Notes under the pieces: generated by a model
What the model was told of the DNA's origin: nothing
Databases searched by the model: none
What the model saw: only the letters and a program-made list of their open reading frames with translations
Position numbers and translations under genes: made by a program
DNA from: Epichloe hybrida
Taxonomy: Eukaryota > Ascomycota > Sordariomycetes > Hypocreales > Clavicipitaceae
Length of the DNA: 64,000 nt
Direction: 5' to 3'
Assembly: GCA_019022495.1 (NCBI GenBank)
Contig: JAFEKR010000021.1
Span: 744,001-808,000 of the forward strand
Part shown: positions 44,634-57,429 of the stretch, one piece after another
How positions within the stretch are numbered: position 1 is the stretch's first letter
Layout of the letters: every line of letters starts with the position of its first letter

Positions 44634-44900
44634 TATTACGACTAAGGTTAGGGAGATATAAACAAAGTGAAAGCTAAGGTTCTTAGTTATAGCTAGAGAG
44701 CTATTACTTAGGGGTAAGTATATAAAAGTCTTAAACTCTAACTTATTATATACTTTATAAGTAATTCTTATTTAAATACCTTACTATATACATATAGCTA
44801 TCTAGTAGTTACTTAGTTATTTACATAACCTAAGGCTTATTTAAGGGTTCTATTATGTAACCGTTCTATCCCTAGCTCCTTGGCCTCCGTGCTCCTAACA
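44634..44900 (-). repeat. solo LTR of the gypsy family
   Basis: Exactly 267 bp, reverse complement of the gypsy LTR at 4199: its right end reads GCCTCCGTGCTCCTAACA and its left end TATTACGACTA (for TGTCACGACTG). No internal sequence adjoins it. The adjacent 5-mers are TATAA and TAAGC, so no target duplication remains. This can result from recombination between LTRs of two elements. Confidence 0.85.
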
Positions 44901-45032
44901 TAAGCCTAATAGCTACACTATAGCTATTAATAGTAATAGAGGTAACTATTAACAGCTATATTATAGCTATTAATAACTATATCTAAATATATAAATAACT
45001 AATTAGTTAACTACATTACAGCTATAGGCATA
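44901..45032. other. AT-rich spacer with TAGCTATTA motifs
   Basis: Several TATAGCTATTAATA-like units, loosely periodic, no gene. Immediately followed by the 8-bp duplication of the hAT-like element. Confidence 0.35.
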
Positions 45033-45040
45033 GCTATAAC

Positions 45041-45190
45041 CAGAGCTTTACATGTAGTGTAGTAAATGTAGTATTTTGACTTTCCTTGTAGTATGTAGTG
45101 TAGTGAATTGTAGTGTAGTGTAGTATGTAGTGTAGTGTAGTAAATACTACACTACACTACAAATACTACATGTAGTATAAGGCTAAAAAT
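45041..45190 (-). repeat. (TGTAG)n terminal microsatellite of hAT1
   Basis: Runs of TGTAG with a central TATTTTGACTTTCCTTG spacer, then CTACA, near-identical in layout to the inverted end of hAT2 (30370-30512). Confidence 0.9.
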
Positions 45191-45748
45191 AAAAGTGGGG
45201 CATATTAATATCTTATAATATTCTCAGATTTTTCTTTATTAACTTAATATTAGCTTTCTTTTTTATTAGAATTTAGTTATTTAGTTATAAATCTTTAAAG
45301 TTTATACTTATTTAAACTATTAAGCTTATAATAGGAATAGGGTAGCTAAGTATAGTATTTTTAGTATTACTATATAACTCTATTTATTTCCTAAATTCTA
45401 AAGGTTATTTTATCTTTCTAGATTTTTAATTAGATTTAATATTAATTTTAATATACTTTTTTTACTTTAAATCTAAGATTTACCCTAAAGAAATTATTTA
45501 CTATTATATATAAATAGGATAATGAATCTATTAATAATATATTTATAAAGATAAGCTATTTATAATAAATAAAAAATTTTACTTTATATTATAGAAGGGT
45601 TTTTAGCTATATATTTTCTTTTATTATAATTATAAATAATTATATTAAGTTTTTAGGTTTTTTAAGTTAAAAGAAATATAAAAACCCTTAAAAAATCTTT
45701 GAAAAAGTAGCTAGAATATTATTCTTATAATATTAAAAAGAAATATAA

Positions 45749-46057
45749 TGTTGGATTCACAGGGTATTGAATTCAATGTGTAATACAGTCGTGAGCCCGA
45801 AGAATAGTATCGTCATTAATTATCTATTCTAGGCTGCGTTATTTGTTGTTATGATTAATTAAGTTATTGGAAAAGAGAGGTAAAAAGCTAGAAGTTATAA
45901 TACATGAAGGGAAAAGGGGTTGCGCGTTTGTGTCCCCACATTTCCTAGCTAATTAATGTGCTAGGTTATAGGTTACGTGTAGGGTCCGCGCGTAGCCTAA
46001 GCTTCTGCTAGGTAATTATAGCTACGACGCGTGATTAATATTACCTTTGTTCTAATA
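45749..46057 (-). repeat. copia A copy 1, 3' LTR
   Basis: 309 bp, starting TGTTGGATTCACAGGG on the plus strand. Inverted TG...CA ends, the right end mutated to TTCTAATA. Confidence 0.93.
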
Positions 46058-46299
46058 CTAGAACTTCTCTCTTTTAATATAATTATTAACGTGCGATATT
46101 AATCGTAGAAATAAAAAGAAAGATAGATTAAGAATGTAATTAATAAGGGATGTAAAGAAAAGAACTTATAGCTTATCTAGGCGTATAGTTACTAATAAAA
46201 GGGAAATAATAATCTTGCTTAGCCTGTAAGCCTATGTAAGGATAAGTAAGTCCTTCTGAATCCCTTCTTTCCTTAAAATAATATATATACTATACTATA

Positions 46300-49200
46300 G
46301 TGTGTATATAATATCTTCCTCCTCCTTAGTAATACCTTTATTCTCTTACGCATTACTATTAATTTCTATAGTTTACTAGGAGGGCCTAGTAGGCTAGCGT
46401 AGTTATAGCCGCTAGGGATGTTAACTATAGGGGCGTAAATCCCTTATGTATTACTATCTTATCCCTATGGCTACCCTTCTAGATAATTACCTTTTCCTCT
46501 TACTATATGTGTGCTATATATAGGTAACCTATCTCTCTATCTAGATAGTTATCTAGTTAGTTAAGATAAAGCTCTTAAGGGCCTTATTAGGTAATACCTT
46601 TATAAAGGCATTAGCTAGGTTATTCTCTCTATTAATCTATTAGATCTCATAGAGTTCTTAGCATTTATATAACTATTAAAGGGCTATAATATTAATTATT
46701 AGGCGTTTCTCCTTTATTATACTAAGCTTAATAAGGTACTTATATAAGGAGTATGAATCTATATATGTAATAACTAGAATCTTTAGGAGCTTTAGTTAGT
46801 TAGTAACTAAGTTTAGGGTGGTTATAATTATATAAGCTATATTAACACTAGCTACTATACTATAGACTTCTAAGGTAAGCATGCTTTATATAACTCTCTT
46901 ACTCTTTATTAAGCTAAAGTGTATAATATTACCTTTAATTATAAACTTACTATTAGTGTAGTCTTTATTCGCTAGGATAAGTACATATCCTAGTTATAAG
47001 GATAGGTCCTAGTTATTAGCAAAGGATTTATTTACAAAGGTAAAGAGCTTTGCCTTCTTAAGGTTAATTAAGATAAACATTAGACCTCTCTCTAGGTGAT
47101 TTATCTACTACTTTAGGCGGCGATTAAGGGCTTTCACGTCCTCTAGGGTTAGCTCCTAGTGTTATATAGTAATAGATAGGTTAAAGTAAGCCTCTAGTTA
47201 GTAGATTAAGGTAATATAAGCGCCTTAGGCCCTCTGCTTAATGTATTTGCGCTTTAAGTTAGTTATTAGAACTAACTCTAACTTATTACTTTGCCCTTTT
47301 TACTAGATCTTAATAGTATTATTCTCTAGTAAGATAATGCTACTATTAAATATAAGAGGGTAGTCCTAAGTTAGGAATTACTTTAGCTTTATATTAAAGC
47401 CTACTATAGTAAGCTAGGTCTTTTCCTTCTTAGAGAACTTCTTATCTAAGAGGCTAATTATATTATTAGTTTATATTCTAATATAGGTAAAGTTAGGGCT
47501 TTCCTTTATAGTTATAAGTAGGTAAGGATTATATATAAAGGTTTCTATCTAGAGGTTCTCTCTATAATGCTTATAATATATAACTTACTAGTGTGTTCCT
47601 ACCTCTATAAGCCTGTAGAGGGGTTTTATAACCCTTAAGATTATACTAGGCAGGTAGAGATGCTATATCTGAATTAGTAAGCGCGCTAGGATTAGCTACT
47701 CTAGTAATATATAGGCCTATATATAAGCCTAATAGATATCTCTTAGCTAGATAAGGAATTTCCTTAATCTTACTAATAGGGCTATTACGAGGATAAGATA
47801 TTAGCTTGCGTGTTAAATTGTTAGGGCCTGTGTAAGAATGGCCTGTTTCCCTTTATTCTTATATCCTTAGATTATAAGGCGTAACTTTTTATAGGGTTTT
47901 ATTATCTTGCCTTTAATCTTATTAATAATTCGGGAATTAAAGATTTGAATTCCACTATGTTCTTCCTTATTAAATATAATAAATTTAAACACACCTTACT
48001 TAATTAGGGCGTTAATTTCCGCTTTTATTAATAGCTTAAAAGGTTTACTAGGGGTCTTAATGATTCCTTCCTTATATAGCTTAATTATAAGAGCTAGGTT
48101 ACTATATTCTTTTGCTAATAGGAAGGTATTAGTACCTTAAGGTATTATAGGAGGGTTTTTCTGTAGCCTTCTGTGTCCTTGCTTTAGTAGTATTAGTAGC
48201 ACTATGTTCTTATTATAGGCCTCTTGCCCTTTTTCTCCTTTCTCTTTACTAGGCTTTGCTATTTTCTTTGCACTAGGATTATTATAGTAAGGCTTAATAG
48301 ATGTTAACCTAAAGGTCTTTAGGCCTCTAGGTATATTAAGTATATAGCTTTCTTTAGTAATTACTAGTAGCTTATATAAACCTGCCTATCCCTTACCTTC
48401 TTACTAGACCTTAACCTTTAATCTAAGTAGTAAGCTAAGGGTCTTTAAGGTGTCTAGGCTATTATATTTAGTAAGGGCCTTATTAACCTTCTAGATAGCG
48501 TGGAGTCTCTTAATCTCTTTAGTAGCCTTCTATACTATAATTACATGCTATATAATATTAGGTAATAGTAAGGACTTATTTATTATATATAGGTAAGCTC
48601 TAAAGATAAGGAGGGTTAGGATAAGGCCATTAGGGCCTACGGTGTTATTTAGGGCCTTAATTACTATTTAAAGGGCAATGGGTTCTAGCGTTATAGGGCA
48701 TTTATGTCTAATTATATTATAGGCTCTTTAGAGCGGCCTATAATACCTTTTAACCTTCCTTATACTATAGTGTACCTTAATAGGGACTTCCTTAATTAAA
48801 ATTAATATTAAAGCTATAAATTATCTAAATTTATTACTATGGAAGTTTGTTCTAGTGTCTATAATAATAAAGTCTAGGGGGCCTAGGTAAGCATTAATCT
48901 AGCACATTTGGAGGGCTTCCTAGGTTGTTTTTGTAGAGATATTATTAAGGAATTTCGCTATGTTAAATGCTATAGCTACATCTATAGCGTAAAGTGTAGG
49001 GTAGTTGCTATCTAGGTAAAAGATATTTACTATTACTTTATAATTAAAGCTATACTTATCCTTAAGGGTAAACTTAAAGTAATTAGGGCTATTTGCGTGT
49101 ATTTAGCATTAGTAGTAGATTCTTATTAGCTCTCTAATAGCTTTAATGTTAATATTATACCCTAATCTATAGAGAACCTTATGTAAACGTTGGATTAATG

Positions 49201-49800
49201 GATGCCTAAAGCGGTAATATAGTTGCTATAGCTTGCCTTCTATAAGGTAGCTCTAAGTAACTACTTCTTCTTTCTATATAAGAAGCATCTAGGCATGGCC
49301 CTATTTGCGTATAACAGGGACTTTAATGTTTTCTTATTATAGTATATTCTTAGAGATATTAAAGTTAATCTTTAGATAGTCTATATTATTAAGGGATAAG
49401 AGGAATAAAGTGTTTGTAAGAATAACCTAAAAGAGGATATTTCTAAAGGGAGTAAGTATATTAGCTACTCTAAGCGTGATAATTAAGTCTCCCGCGCTAA
49501 ATCTAACTAATACCTTCTTCTCTATTAATTTATTAAGCTATAATGTGGGTATTTAACATTGTAAAGTAAGAAATTAAGGGTGCCCTGCTGTAAAGAACTT
49601 TGCGGCTCCTGTATTAGGCATAATCCCTTGGAATGTTGCATAGGAATAGCAATCTTCTAATATAAACATCGCTAGGGCTTTATTTATAAGTTCTTGCTAA
49701 AAGGGGTTTTCTTTGCTTAGACTATAATAAGCTGCTTACCTTATTAGGAAATAAACTATTCTTTCGCTATTAATCTAGGTTCTATAAGTAAAGAAGCTTA
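46300..49800 (-). pseudogene. copia A copy 1 pol relic
   Basis: Minus strand, right to left. Protease N-T-G-A-A (VDTGAA type) at 49597-49619. Integrase zinc region F-R-H-P-L-I-.-R-L near 49200, integrase core about 49100-48300 with F-K-F-T-L-K-D near 49060 and L-G-P-L-D-F-I near 48880. Reverse transcriptase about 48000-46950, its catalytic M-.-T-D-D type motif near 47463-47485 (second Gln as stop, Asp as Asn). RNase H about 46950-46560 with D-S-Y-S-L-Y-K-Y-L and ending A-L-P-N-K-A-L. The layout is that of widespread Pezizomycotina copia polyproteins. Confidence 0.87.
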
Positions 49801-49809
49801 TAAGTACTA

Positions 49810-51900
49810 GCCTATCTATATCATTAGGGCTGTTATTAAATCTAATGCTCTTTATATACTAAGCGATTTTATTATTAATAGGGGTTTAAGACTTATGTTC
49901 TCCCTTATACTAAGTAAGGAATAAATAATATAAGTTATTAGCTAGATTTATAAGGTAGTGGTTCTTAAAGCATTAAAACGCCTTCTTATAGTTCTCTTTA
50001 GGGTGCTTAGATAACTAGCATCCTTCCTTACTATATATATAGCACTTCTTTATGTAAGGAGTACCTTCTCTTCCTTATAGTTTTAAGGGGTATTAGGTCT
50101 CTTTTCTAGTCCTATTATATCTTTAGTTAGTCTAGAATTACTCTAGGGTTATAGCTTTAGTTAGAAACTATTAATAGTTTTTCTTCTCTTTCTTAATAAG
50201 ATAAAGGGTTATTCTAATCCATTTATAGAACTCTTATAGTCTATCCAGTAGATTTATAATCGCTCCTCTATACTCTAGAATACTATAATAGGCTTTAATA
50301 AGTTAATTCCGGAGTGCCCTTTTAGTTTAGCTTACTTTAGGCACTACTTATTATAAGATAGCTAGTCTTTCTATAAGTTTATTAAAGTATTTAATTATTA
50401 ACTTACTTAGGTTATTATTTACTATTTCTTATAGGGAAGTATTATTCTACTCTAGTAAATATCTTTACTATATATTCTTAGTTTTAAATTATTCTCTTAT
50501 ATAGCTAATAAGCGTAAGGAGATCTTATAGTTATCTAGGTTTAGAGAGGTGGTCTGCATAGTATTACAGTGCTTTACCTTTAAGTATAACCTTAAAAGCA
50601 TAACTAGCTTATTTAGGCTAGATGTTAAGCAACTTATACTTTCTATAGAATGTTTAAAGCTTTAATTTAAGGATATTATAGTTATTAGCGCTATAGAGTT
50701 ATTCCTTAGGGTATACCTTAGATAGGTTAATAATTTACTTTAGTAAAGGTCTCTAGGTCTATAGGGGTCCTCTAGGTGTTTCCCTTTATATTTATAAAAG
50801 GGGTAGTAAGGTCTTTAGGAAGTAAGAGGGTAGCTTTATAGGTAGCACCCTTAGGGCTTATTATTCCCTCTAATTCTCCTTTTCCTTATATTAGGAAGGA
50901 GGAATTATAGCTCTTTAAGCTATACTAATAGGGGCATTACTAGCCCTAGATAGCATAGGTTGCCTCTATTAGTAACTCTCCTGCTTAGGGGTATTATTAG
51001 TAGTGTTACTAGGGTAATACTACTAACTTACCTCTAGTAAAGGTATAAGCAGGGGAGTTACCTGCAGATGCTTGTGAATAGCATCCTTAGGTGGTCTTAA
51101 CTCTAGGTTAATTAACCTTCCTAGGGGAGATTAACTAGGCCTTCCTAGAGGGGATTAACTTAGTTTTCCTAGGGGAGTCTAGCTTATTAATCCTTTTAAT
51201 AGTAATTATACTAATAAATAAGGTAATAGGGTAGGTTACCTAGTTTTAATATTACTATTATCTAGTAAATTATAGAAGAACTCTTTGTTCTATAAGTTCT
51301 TTTAGAAGCCTATATACTTTTTCCTAGCCTCTTTAATTTCTTTAAGAGTTTAAAATCTAAATTCTTCTTAGTTTACTACTTCTTTAAGGTTATTTACTAT
51401 CTTAGTGCCTTTTCTAATAGTTATATATACTTTATTATAAAGGAGATAGTCTTAAAGTCTATTCTATAAAAGGTCTCTCCCTTCCGCGAACTTATCCCTT
51501 AACTATTTATAGAAGTTATTACTAAATTTAGAGAATAGTATTCTTCTAAATAACCCTTACTCCTTATATTATTTAGTCTTTATAAGGATATAGAGACTGA
51601 TTTCCTTAGGTATTATTATCTCTTTATGTTTAGAACTTCCTATTTATTAGAGTAGTTCTTCTATAATATATTATTAGAGCCTTATAGAGATATAAGGGTA
51701 TAGGTTAGTGTAAATAGGGGTTTTTCCTTTATTAAGGTATTTATTATTATCTTCTATTTTAACGCCTTCTATAGTATTATTATAGCTATTAGTCTCGCTA
51801 GGAACTCTGAATTAACTAGAGGTCCTAGATGGTTTAGCTATATCTAATATTTTAATTAATTAAGGGAGGTAGATCTTATAATATAAGGAGATAATAGGTA
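49810..51900 (-). pseudogene. copia A copy 1 gag relic
   Basis: The minus-strand translation keeps the gag-like core of this family: A-F-K-V-I-L-K-G-K-A-L-.-Y-Y-A-D near 50610-50560, then N-N-T-S-L-.-E-I-V-N-N-N and further C-R-G-A-I. A Lys-rich N-terminal portion lies near 51300. Adjacent gag and pol probably formed one polyprotein. Limits approximate. Confidence 0.72.
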
Positions 51901-52244
51901 TAACTATAATTATGTAACGTTTTTTAGATGTAAAGGATTATAAGGTAAGGCGGTTGACTTTAAATATGTAATAGAACACATAACAAAGAAAGATAAGGGG
52001 ATAGCTTAGCTACTAGTGTTAAACCTTTCTTTATTATTTTAGAGTCTATATAGATATAGATATTAATACTAAAGTAAGAAGAGAGTTATATTATACCTTT
52101 CCGTTAGCATAACTTATTATTAAATATAGCCCTCCTATTTTATAGGGCGAGTTATCATTAGATAAGCTACCTCTTCTAATTAACCTTGCTAATTTACGGT
52201 GTTCGAAGACTATATAGTTATCTGTGAAGGTAACTACTAATTAG

Positions 52245-52553
52245 TGTTAGATTTATAGGGTATTAAATTTAATGTATAATATAGTTATAAGCCCGAAGAA
52301 TAGTATTGTCATTGATTATTTATTCTAGGCTACGTTGTCTGTTATTATGATTAATTAAGTTATTAGAAAAGAGAGGTAAAAAGCTAGAAGTTATAATATA
52401 TAAAGGGAAAAGGGGTTGCGCGTTTATATCCCCACATTTCCTAGCTAATTAACGTGCTAGGTTATGGGTTACGTGTGGGGTCCGCGCGCGGCCTAAGCTT
52501 CTGCTAGGTAATTGTGGCTGCGACGCGCGATTGATATCACCTTTGTTCTAATA
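52245..52553 (-). repeat. copia A copy 1, 5' LTR
   Basis: 309 bp. Its far end stays GC-rich (GCGCGCGGCCTAAGC) while the inner part is mutated. The adjoining inner bases on the minus strand, CTAATTAGTAGTTACC, are the likely primer-binding site. Confidence 0.93.
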
Positions 52554-52761
52554 TATAATATATTTTCCTTTATTACTAAAATTAGAAAAAAAAGCTTTAA
52601 AAGTAAGCTTAAGAATATATACTATTTTTAGCTTACTTACTTAGCTATATATTATACTAAAAAGTAGGTTTAAAAGTAAACCTTATTAACTATACCTTTT
52701 ATTTACTAATAGTTTCTATGCTTTTTCTATAAATTTGTCTAAAGAAAAAGATATATTAATA

Positions 52762-53190
52762 AAAGTGGGTCTAAAGTAAGTCCTTATAATTATACCTTTA
52801 CTTACTAATAACCTTTATGCTTTTTCTATAATATAGTCTTAGAAAAAGGAGGTATTGATAAAAGTGGGTCTAAAGTGGGTCCTTATAATTATACCTCTAC
52901 TTCCTAATAACTTTTATGCTTTTTTCTATAATCTAGTCTTAGAAAAAGGAGGTATTAATAAAAGTGGGTCTAAAGTGGGTCCTTATAATTATACCTCTCC
53001 TTCCTAATAACTTTTATGCTTTTTTCTATAATCTAGTCTTAGAAAAAGGAGGTATTAATAAAAGTGGGTCTAAAGTAGGTCCTTATAATTATCCCTCTAC
53101 TTCCTAATAACTTTTATGCTTTTTTCTATAATCTAGTCTTAGAAAAAGAAGGAATTAATAAAAGTGGGTCTAAAGTGGGTCCTTATAGTT
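52762..53190 (-). repeat. approximately 100-bp minisatellite of hAT1
   Basis: Inverted relative to hAT2/hAT3. AAAGTGGGTCTAAAGTGGG begins at 52762, 52861, 52961, 53061 and 53161, so the period is 99-100 bp. Inner units are almost identical to one another. Confidence 0.95.
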
Positions 53191-53259
53191 GCCTTTTACT
53201 TAGAGTTTATACTTTTTTTTAATTAGTTATAGAATTATTTCTTAAAAAGAGACATTAAA

Positions 53260-53364
53260 TTTATTATTACTATTACTACTATTACTACTACTACTACTAT
53301 TATTACTATTATTACTATTATTACTATTATTACTATTATTACTATTATTACTATTATTACTATT
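53260..53364 (+). repeat. (TTATTAC)/(TAC) microsatellite in hAT1
   Basis: Mixed ACTACT and ATTACT units. Copia copy 2 inserted in it with the duplication CTATT. Confidence 0.9.
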
Positions 53365-53673
53365 TGTTGGATTCACAGGGTATTGAATTTAATGTGTAAG
53401 ACAGTCGTGAGCCCGAAGAATAGTATTGTTATTAATTATCTATTCTAGGCTATGTTATCTGTTGTTATTATTGATTAAGTTATAGGAAAAGAGAGGTAAA
53501 AAGCTAGAAGTTATAATATATAAAGGGAAAAGGGGTTACGTGTTTATATCCCTATATTTCCTAGCTAATTAACATACTAGGTTATAGGTTATATATAGGG
53601 TCCGCGCGTGGCCTAAGCTTCTGCTAGGTAATTACGGCTATGACGCGTAATTAATATTACCTTTGTTTTAACA
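53365..53673 (-). repeat. copia A copy 2, 3' LTR
   Basis: 309 bp from TGTTGGATTCACAGGG to TTTTAACA. Confidence 0.93.
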
Positions 53674-53919
53674 CTAGAACTTCTCTCTTTTAATATAATT
53701 ATTAATATATAATATTAATCATAGAAATAAAAAGGAAAGATAAATTAAGAATGTAATTAATAGGGGATATAAGGAAAAGAGCTTATAGCCTATCTAGGCG
53801 TATAGTTACTAATAAAAGGGAAATAATAATCTTGCTTAGCCTATAAGCCTATGTAAGGATAAGTGGGTCCTTCTAAATCCCTTCTTTCCTTAAAATAATA
53901 TATATACTACACTATAACA

Positions 53920-56900
53920 TATATATAATATTTTCCTCCTCCTTAGTAATACCTTTATTCTCCTATACACTACTATTAATTTCTATGGTTTACTAGGAGG
54001 GCCTAGTAAGCTAGTGTGGTTATAGCTGCTAGGGATATTAACTACAGGGGTGTAAATCCCCTGCGTATTACTATCTTATCCCTATAGCTATCCTCCTAGA
54101 GGATTACCTTTTCCTCTTACTATATGTATATTACACATAGGTAACCTATCCCTTTATCTAGATAGTTATCTAGTTAGTTAAGATAAAGCTCTTAAGGGCC
54201 TTATTAGGTAATGCCTTTATAAAGGCATTAGCTAGGTTATTCTCTTTATTAATCTATTAGATCTTATAGAGTTCTTAGCGTTTATATAACTATTAAAGGG
54301 CTATAATATTAATTATTAGGCGTTTCTCCTTTATTATACTAAGCTTAATAAGGCACTTATATAAGGAGTATAAATCCGTATATATAATAACTAGGATCTT
54401 TAGGAGCTTTAGTTAGTTAGTAACTAAGTTTAGGGTGGTTATAATTACGTAAGCTATATTAACACTAGCTACTATGCTATAGACTTCTAAGGTAAGCACG
54501 CTTTATATAACTCTCTTACTCTTTATTAAGCTAAAGTGTATAATATTACCTTTAATTATAAACTTACTATTAGTATAGTCTTTATTCGCTAGGATAAGTA
54601 TATATCCTAGTTATAAGGATAGGTTCTAGTTATTAGTAAAGAATCTATTTATAAAGGTAAAGAGCTTTGCCTTCTTAAGGTTAATTAGGATAAATATTAG
54701 ACCTCTCTCTAGGTAATCTATCTATTACTTTAGGTAGTAATTAAGAGCTTTTATATCCTCTAGGGTTAGCTCCTAGTGTTATATAGTAATAGATAGGTTA
54801 AAGTAAGCCTCTAGTTAGTAGATTAAGGTAATGTAAGCGCCTTAGGCCCTTTGCTTAATGTATTTATGCTTTAAGTTAGTTATTAAAACTAACTCTAACT
54901 TATTACTCTGCCCTTTTTACTAGATCTTAATAGTATTATTCTCTAGTAAGATAATACTACTATTAAATATAAGAGGGTAGTCCTAAGTTAGGAATTACTT
55001 TAGCTTTATATTAAAGCTTACTATAGTAAGCTAGGTCTCTTCCTTCTTAGAGAACTTCTTGTCTAAGAGGCTAATTATATTATTAGTTTATATTCTAATA
55101 TAGGTAAAGTTAGGGCTTTCCTTTGTAGTTATAAGTAAGTAGGGATTATACGTAAAGGTTTCTATCTAGAGGTTCTCTTTGTGATACTTATAATACGTAA
55201 CCTACTAGTGTGTTCCTACCTTTGTAAGCCTGTAAAGAGGTTTTATAACCCTTAAGATTATACTAGGCAGGTAGAGATGCTATATCTAAATTAGTAAGCG
55301 CGCTAGGATTAGCCACTCTAGCAATATATAGGCTTGTATATAAGCCTAATAAATATCTCTTAGCTAGATAAGGAATTTCCTTAATCTTACTAATAGGGCT
55401 ATTACAAGGATAAGACGTTAGCTTACGTGTTAAATTATTAGGGCCTGTGTAAGAATAGCCTATTTCCCTTTATCCTTATACCCTTAGATTATAAGGTATA
55501 ACTTTTTATAGGGTTTTATTATCTTACCCTTAATCTTATTAATAATCTAGGAATTAAAGATTTAAATTCTACTATGTTCTTCCTTATTAAATATAATGAA
55601 TTTAAACACACCTTACTTAATTAGAGTATTAATTTCTGCTTTTATTAATAGCTTAAAAGGTTTACTAGGGGTCTTAATGATTCCTTCCTTACGTAGCTTA
55701 ATTATAAGAGCTAAGTTACTATGTTCTTTTGCTAATAGGAAGGTATTAGTACCTTAAGGTATTATAAGAGGGCTCTTCTATAGCCTTCTATGTCCTTACT
55801 TTAGTAGTATTAGTAATACTATATTCTTATTATAAGCCTCTTACCCTTTTTCTCCTTTCTCTTTATTAGGCTTTACTATTTTCTTTATACTAGGATTATT
55901 ATAGTAGGGCTTAATAGATATTAACCTAAAGGTCTTTAGGCCTCTAGGTATATTAAGTATATAGCTTTCTTTAGTAATTACTAGTAGCTTATATAGACCT
56001 ACCTATCCCTTGCTTTCTTACTAGACCTTAACCTTTAATCTAAGTAGTAAGCTAAGGGTCTTTAAGGTATCTAGGCTATTATGTTTAGTAAGGGCCTTAT
56101 TAACCTTCTAGATAGTATAGAGTCTCTTAATCTCTTTAGTAGCCTTCTATACTATAATTACACGCTATATAATATTAGGTAATAGTAAGGACTTATTTAT
56201 TATATATAAGTAGGCTTTAAAGATAAGGAGGGTTAGGATAAGGCTATTAGGGCCTATAGTATTATTTAGGGCCTTAATAGCTATTTAAAGGGTAATAGGT
56301 TCTAGTATTATAGGGTATTTACGTCTAATTATATTATAGGCTTTTTAGAGTGGCTTATAATACCTTTTAACCTTCCTTATACTATAGTGTGCCTTAATAG
56401 GGACTTCCTTAATTAAAATTAATATTAAAGCTATAAATTATCTAAATTTATTACCGTGGAAGTTTGTTCTAGTGTCTATAATAATAAAGTCTAGGGGGCC
56501 TAGGTAAGTATTAATCTAGCATATTTAGAGGGCTTCCTAGGTTATTTTTATAGAGATATTATTAAGGAATTTTGCTATGTTAAACGCTATAGCTATATCT
56601 ATAGCATAAAGTGTAGGGTAGTTACTATCTAGGTAAAAGATATTTACTATTACTTTATAATTAAAGCTACACTTATCCTTAAGGGTAAATTTAAAGTAAT
56701 TAGGGCTATTTACATGTATTTAGTATTAGTAGTAGATTCTTATTAGCTCCCTAATAGCTTTAATATTAATATTATGCCCTAATCTATAGAGAACCTTATG
56801 TAAATATTAGATTAATGGATATCTAAAGCGGCAGTATAGTTACTATAGCTTGCTTTCTATAAGGTAGCTCTAAGTAACTACTTCTTCTTTTTATATAAGA

Positions 56901-57420
56901 AGTATCTAGGCATGGCCTTATTTATGTATAATAGGGACTTTAATATTTCCTTATTATAGTATGTTCTTAGAGATATTAAAGTTAATCTTTAGATAGTCTA
57001 TATTATTAAGGGATAAGAGAAATAGAGTATTTATAGGGATAACCTAAAAAAGAATATTTCTAAAGGGAGTAGGTATATTAGCTAATCTAAGCGTGATAAT
57101 TAGGTTTCCCACGCTAAATCTAACTAATGCCTTCTTCTCTATTAATTTATTAAGCTATAATATAGGTATCTAACGTTATAAAGCAAGAAATTAAGGGTGC
57201 CTTACTATAGAGAACTTTATGGCTCCTGTATTAGGCATAATCCCTTAGAATATCGCATAAGAATAGCAATCTTCTAATATAAATATTGCTAGGGCTTTGT
57301 TTATAAGTTCTTACTAAAAGGGGTCTTCTTTGCTTAGACTATAATAAGCTACTTACCTTATTAGGAATTAAACTATTCTCTTGCTATTAATCTATATTCT
57401 ATGCGTAAAGAAGCTTATAG
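53920..57420 (-). pseudogene. copia A copy 2 pol relic
   Basis: Same order as in copy 1: protease near 57215-57235, integrase, reverse transcriptase (catalytic motif near 55080-55100), RNase H near 54170-54600. Stops at Gln and Trp sites; at several sites it is mutated where copy 1 is not, and the reverse, so the two decayed independently. Confidence 0.86.
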
Positions 57421-57429
57421 GTACTAGCC

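Larger units (their letters stand above)
45749..52553 (-). mobile_element. Ty1/copia family A, full length, copy 1
   Basis: A 6805-bp element with 309-bp LTRs at 45749-46057 and 52245-52553 and the 5-bp duplication TATAA (45744-45748, 52554-52558). Coding strand is minus: gag, protease, integrase, reverse transcriptase and RNase H run right to left. The strip just inside the 3' LTR (46058-46080) is a polypyrimidine run on the plus strand, i.e. the polypurine tract. All frames carry RIP-type stops. It inserted in the hAT-like element 52554-53364 bp upstream of its twin. Confidence 0.94.
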
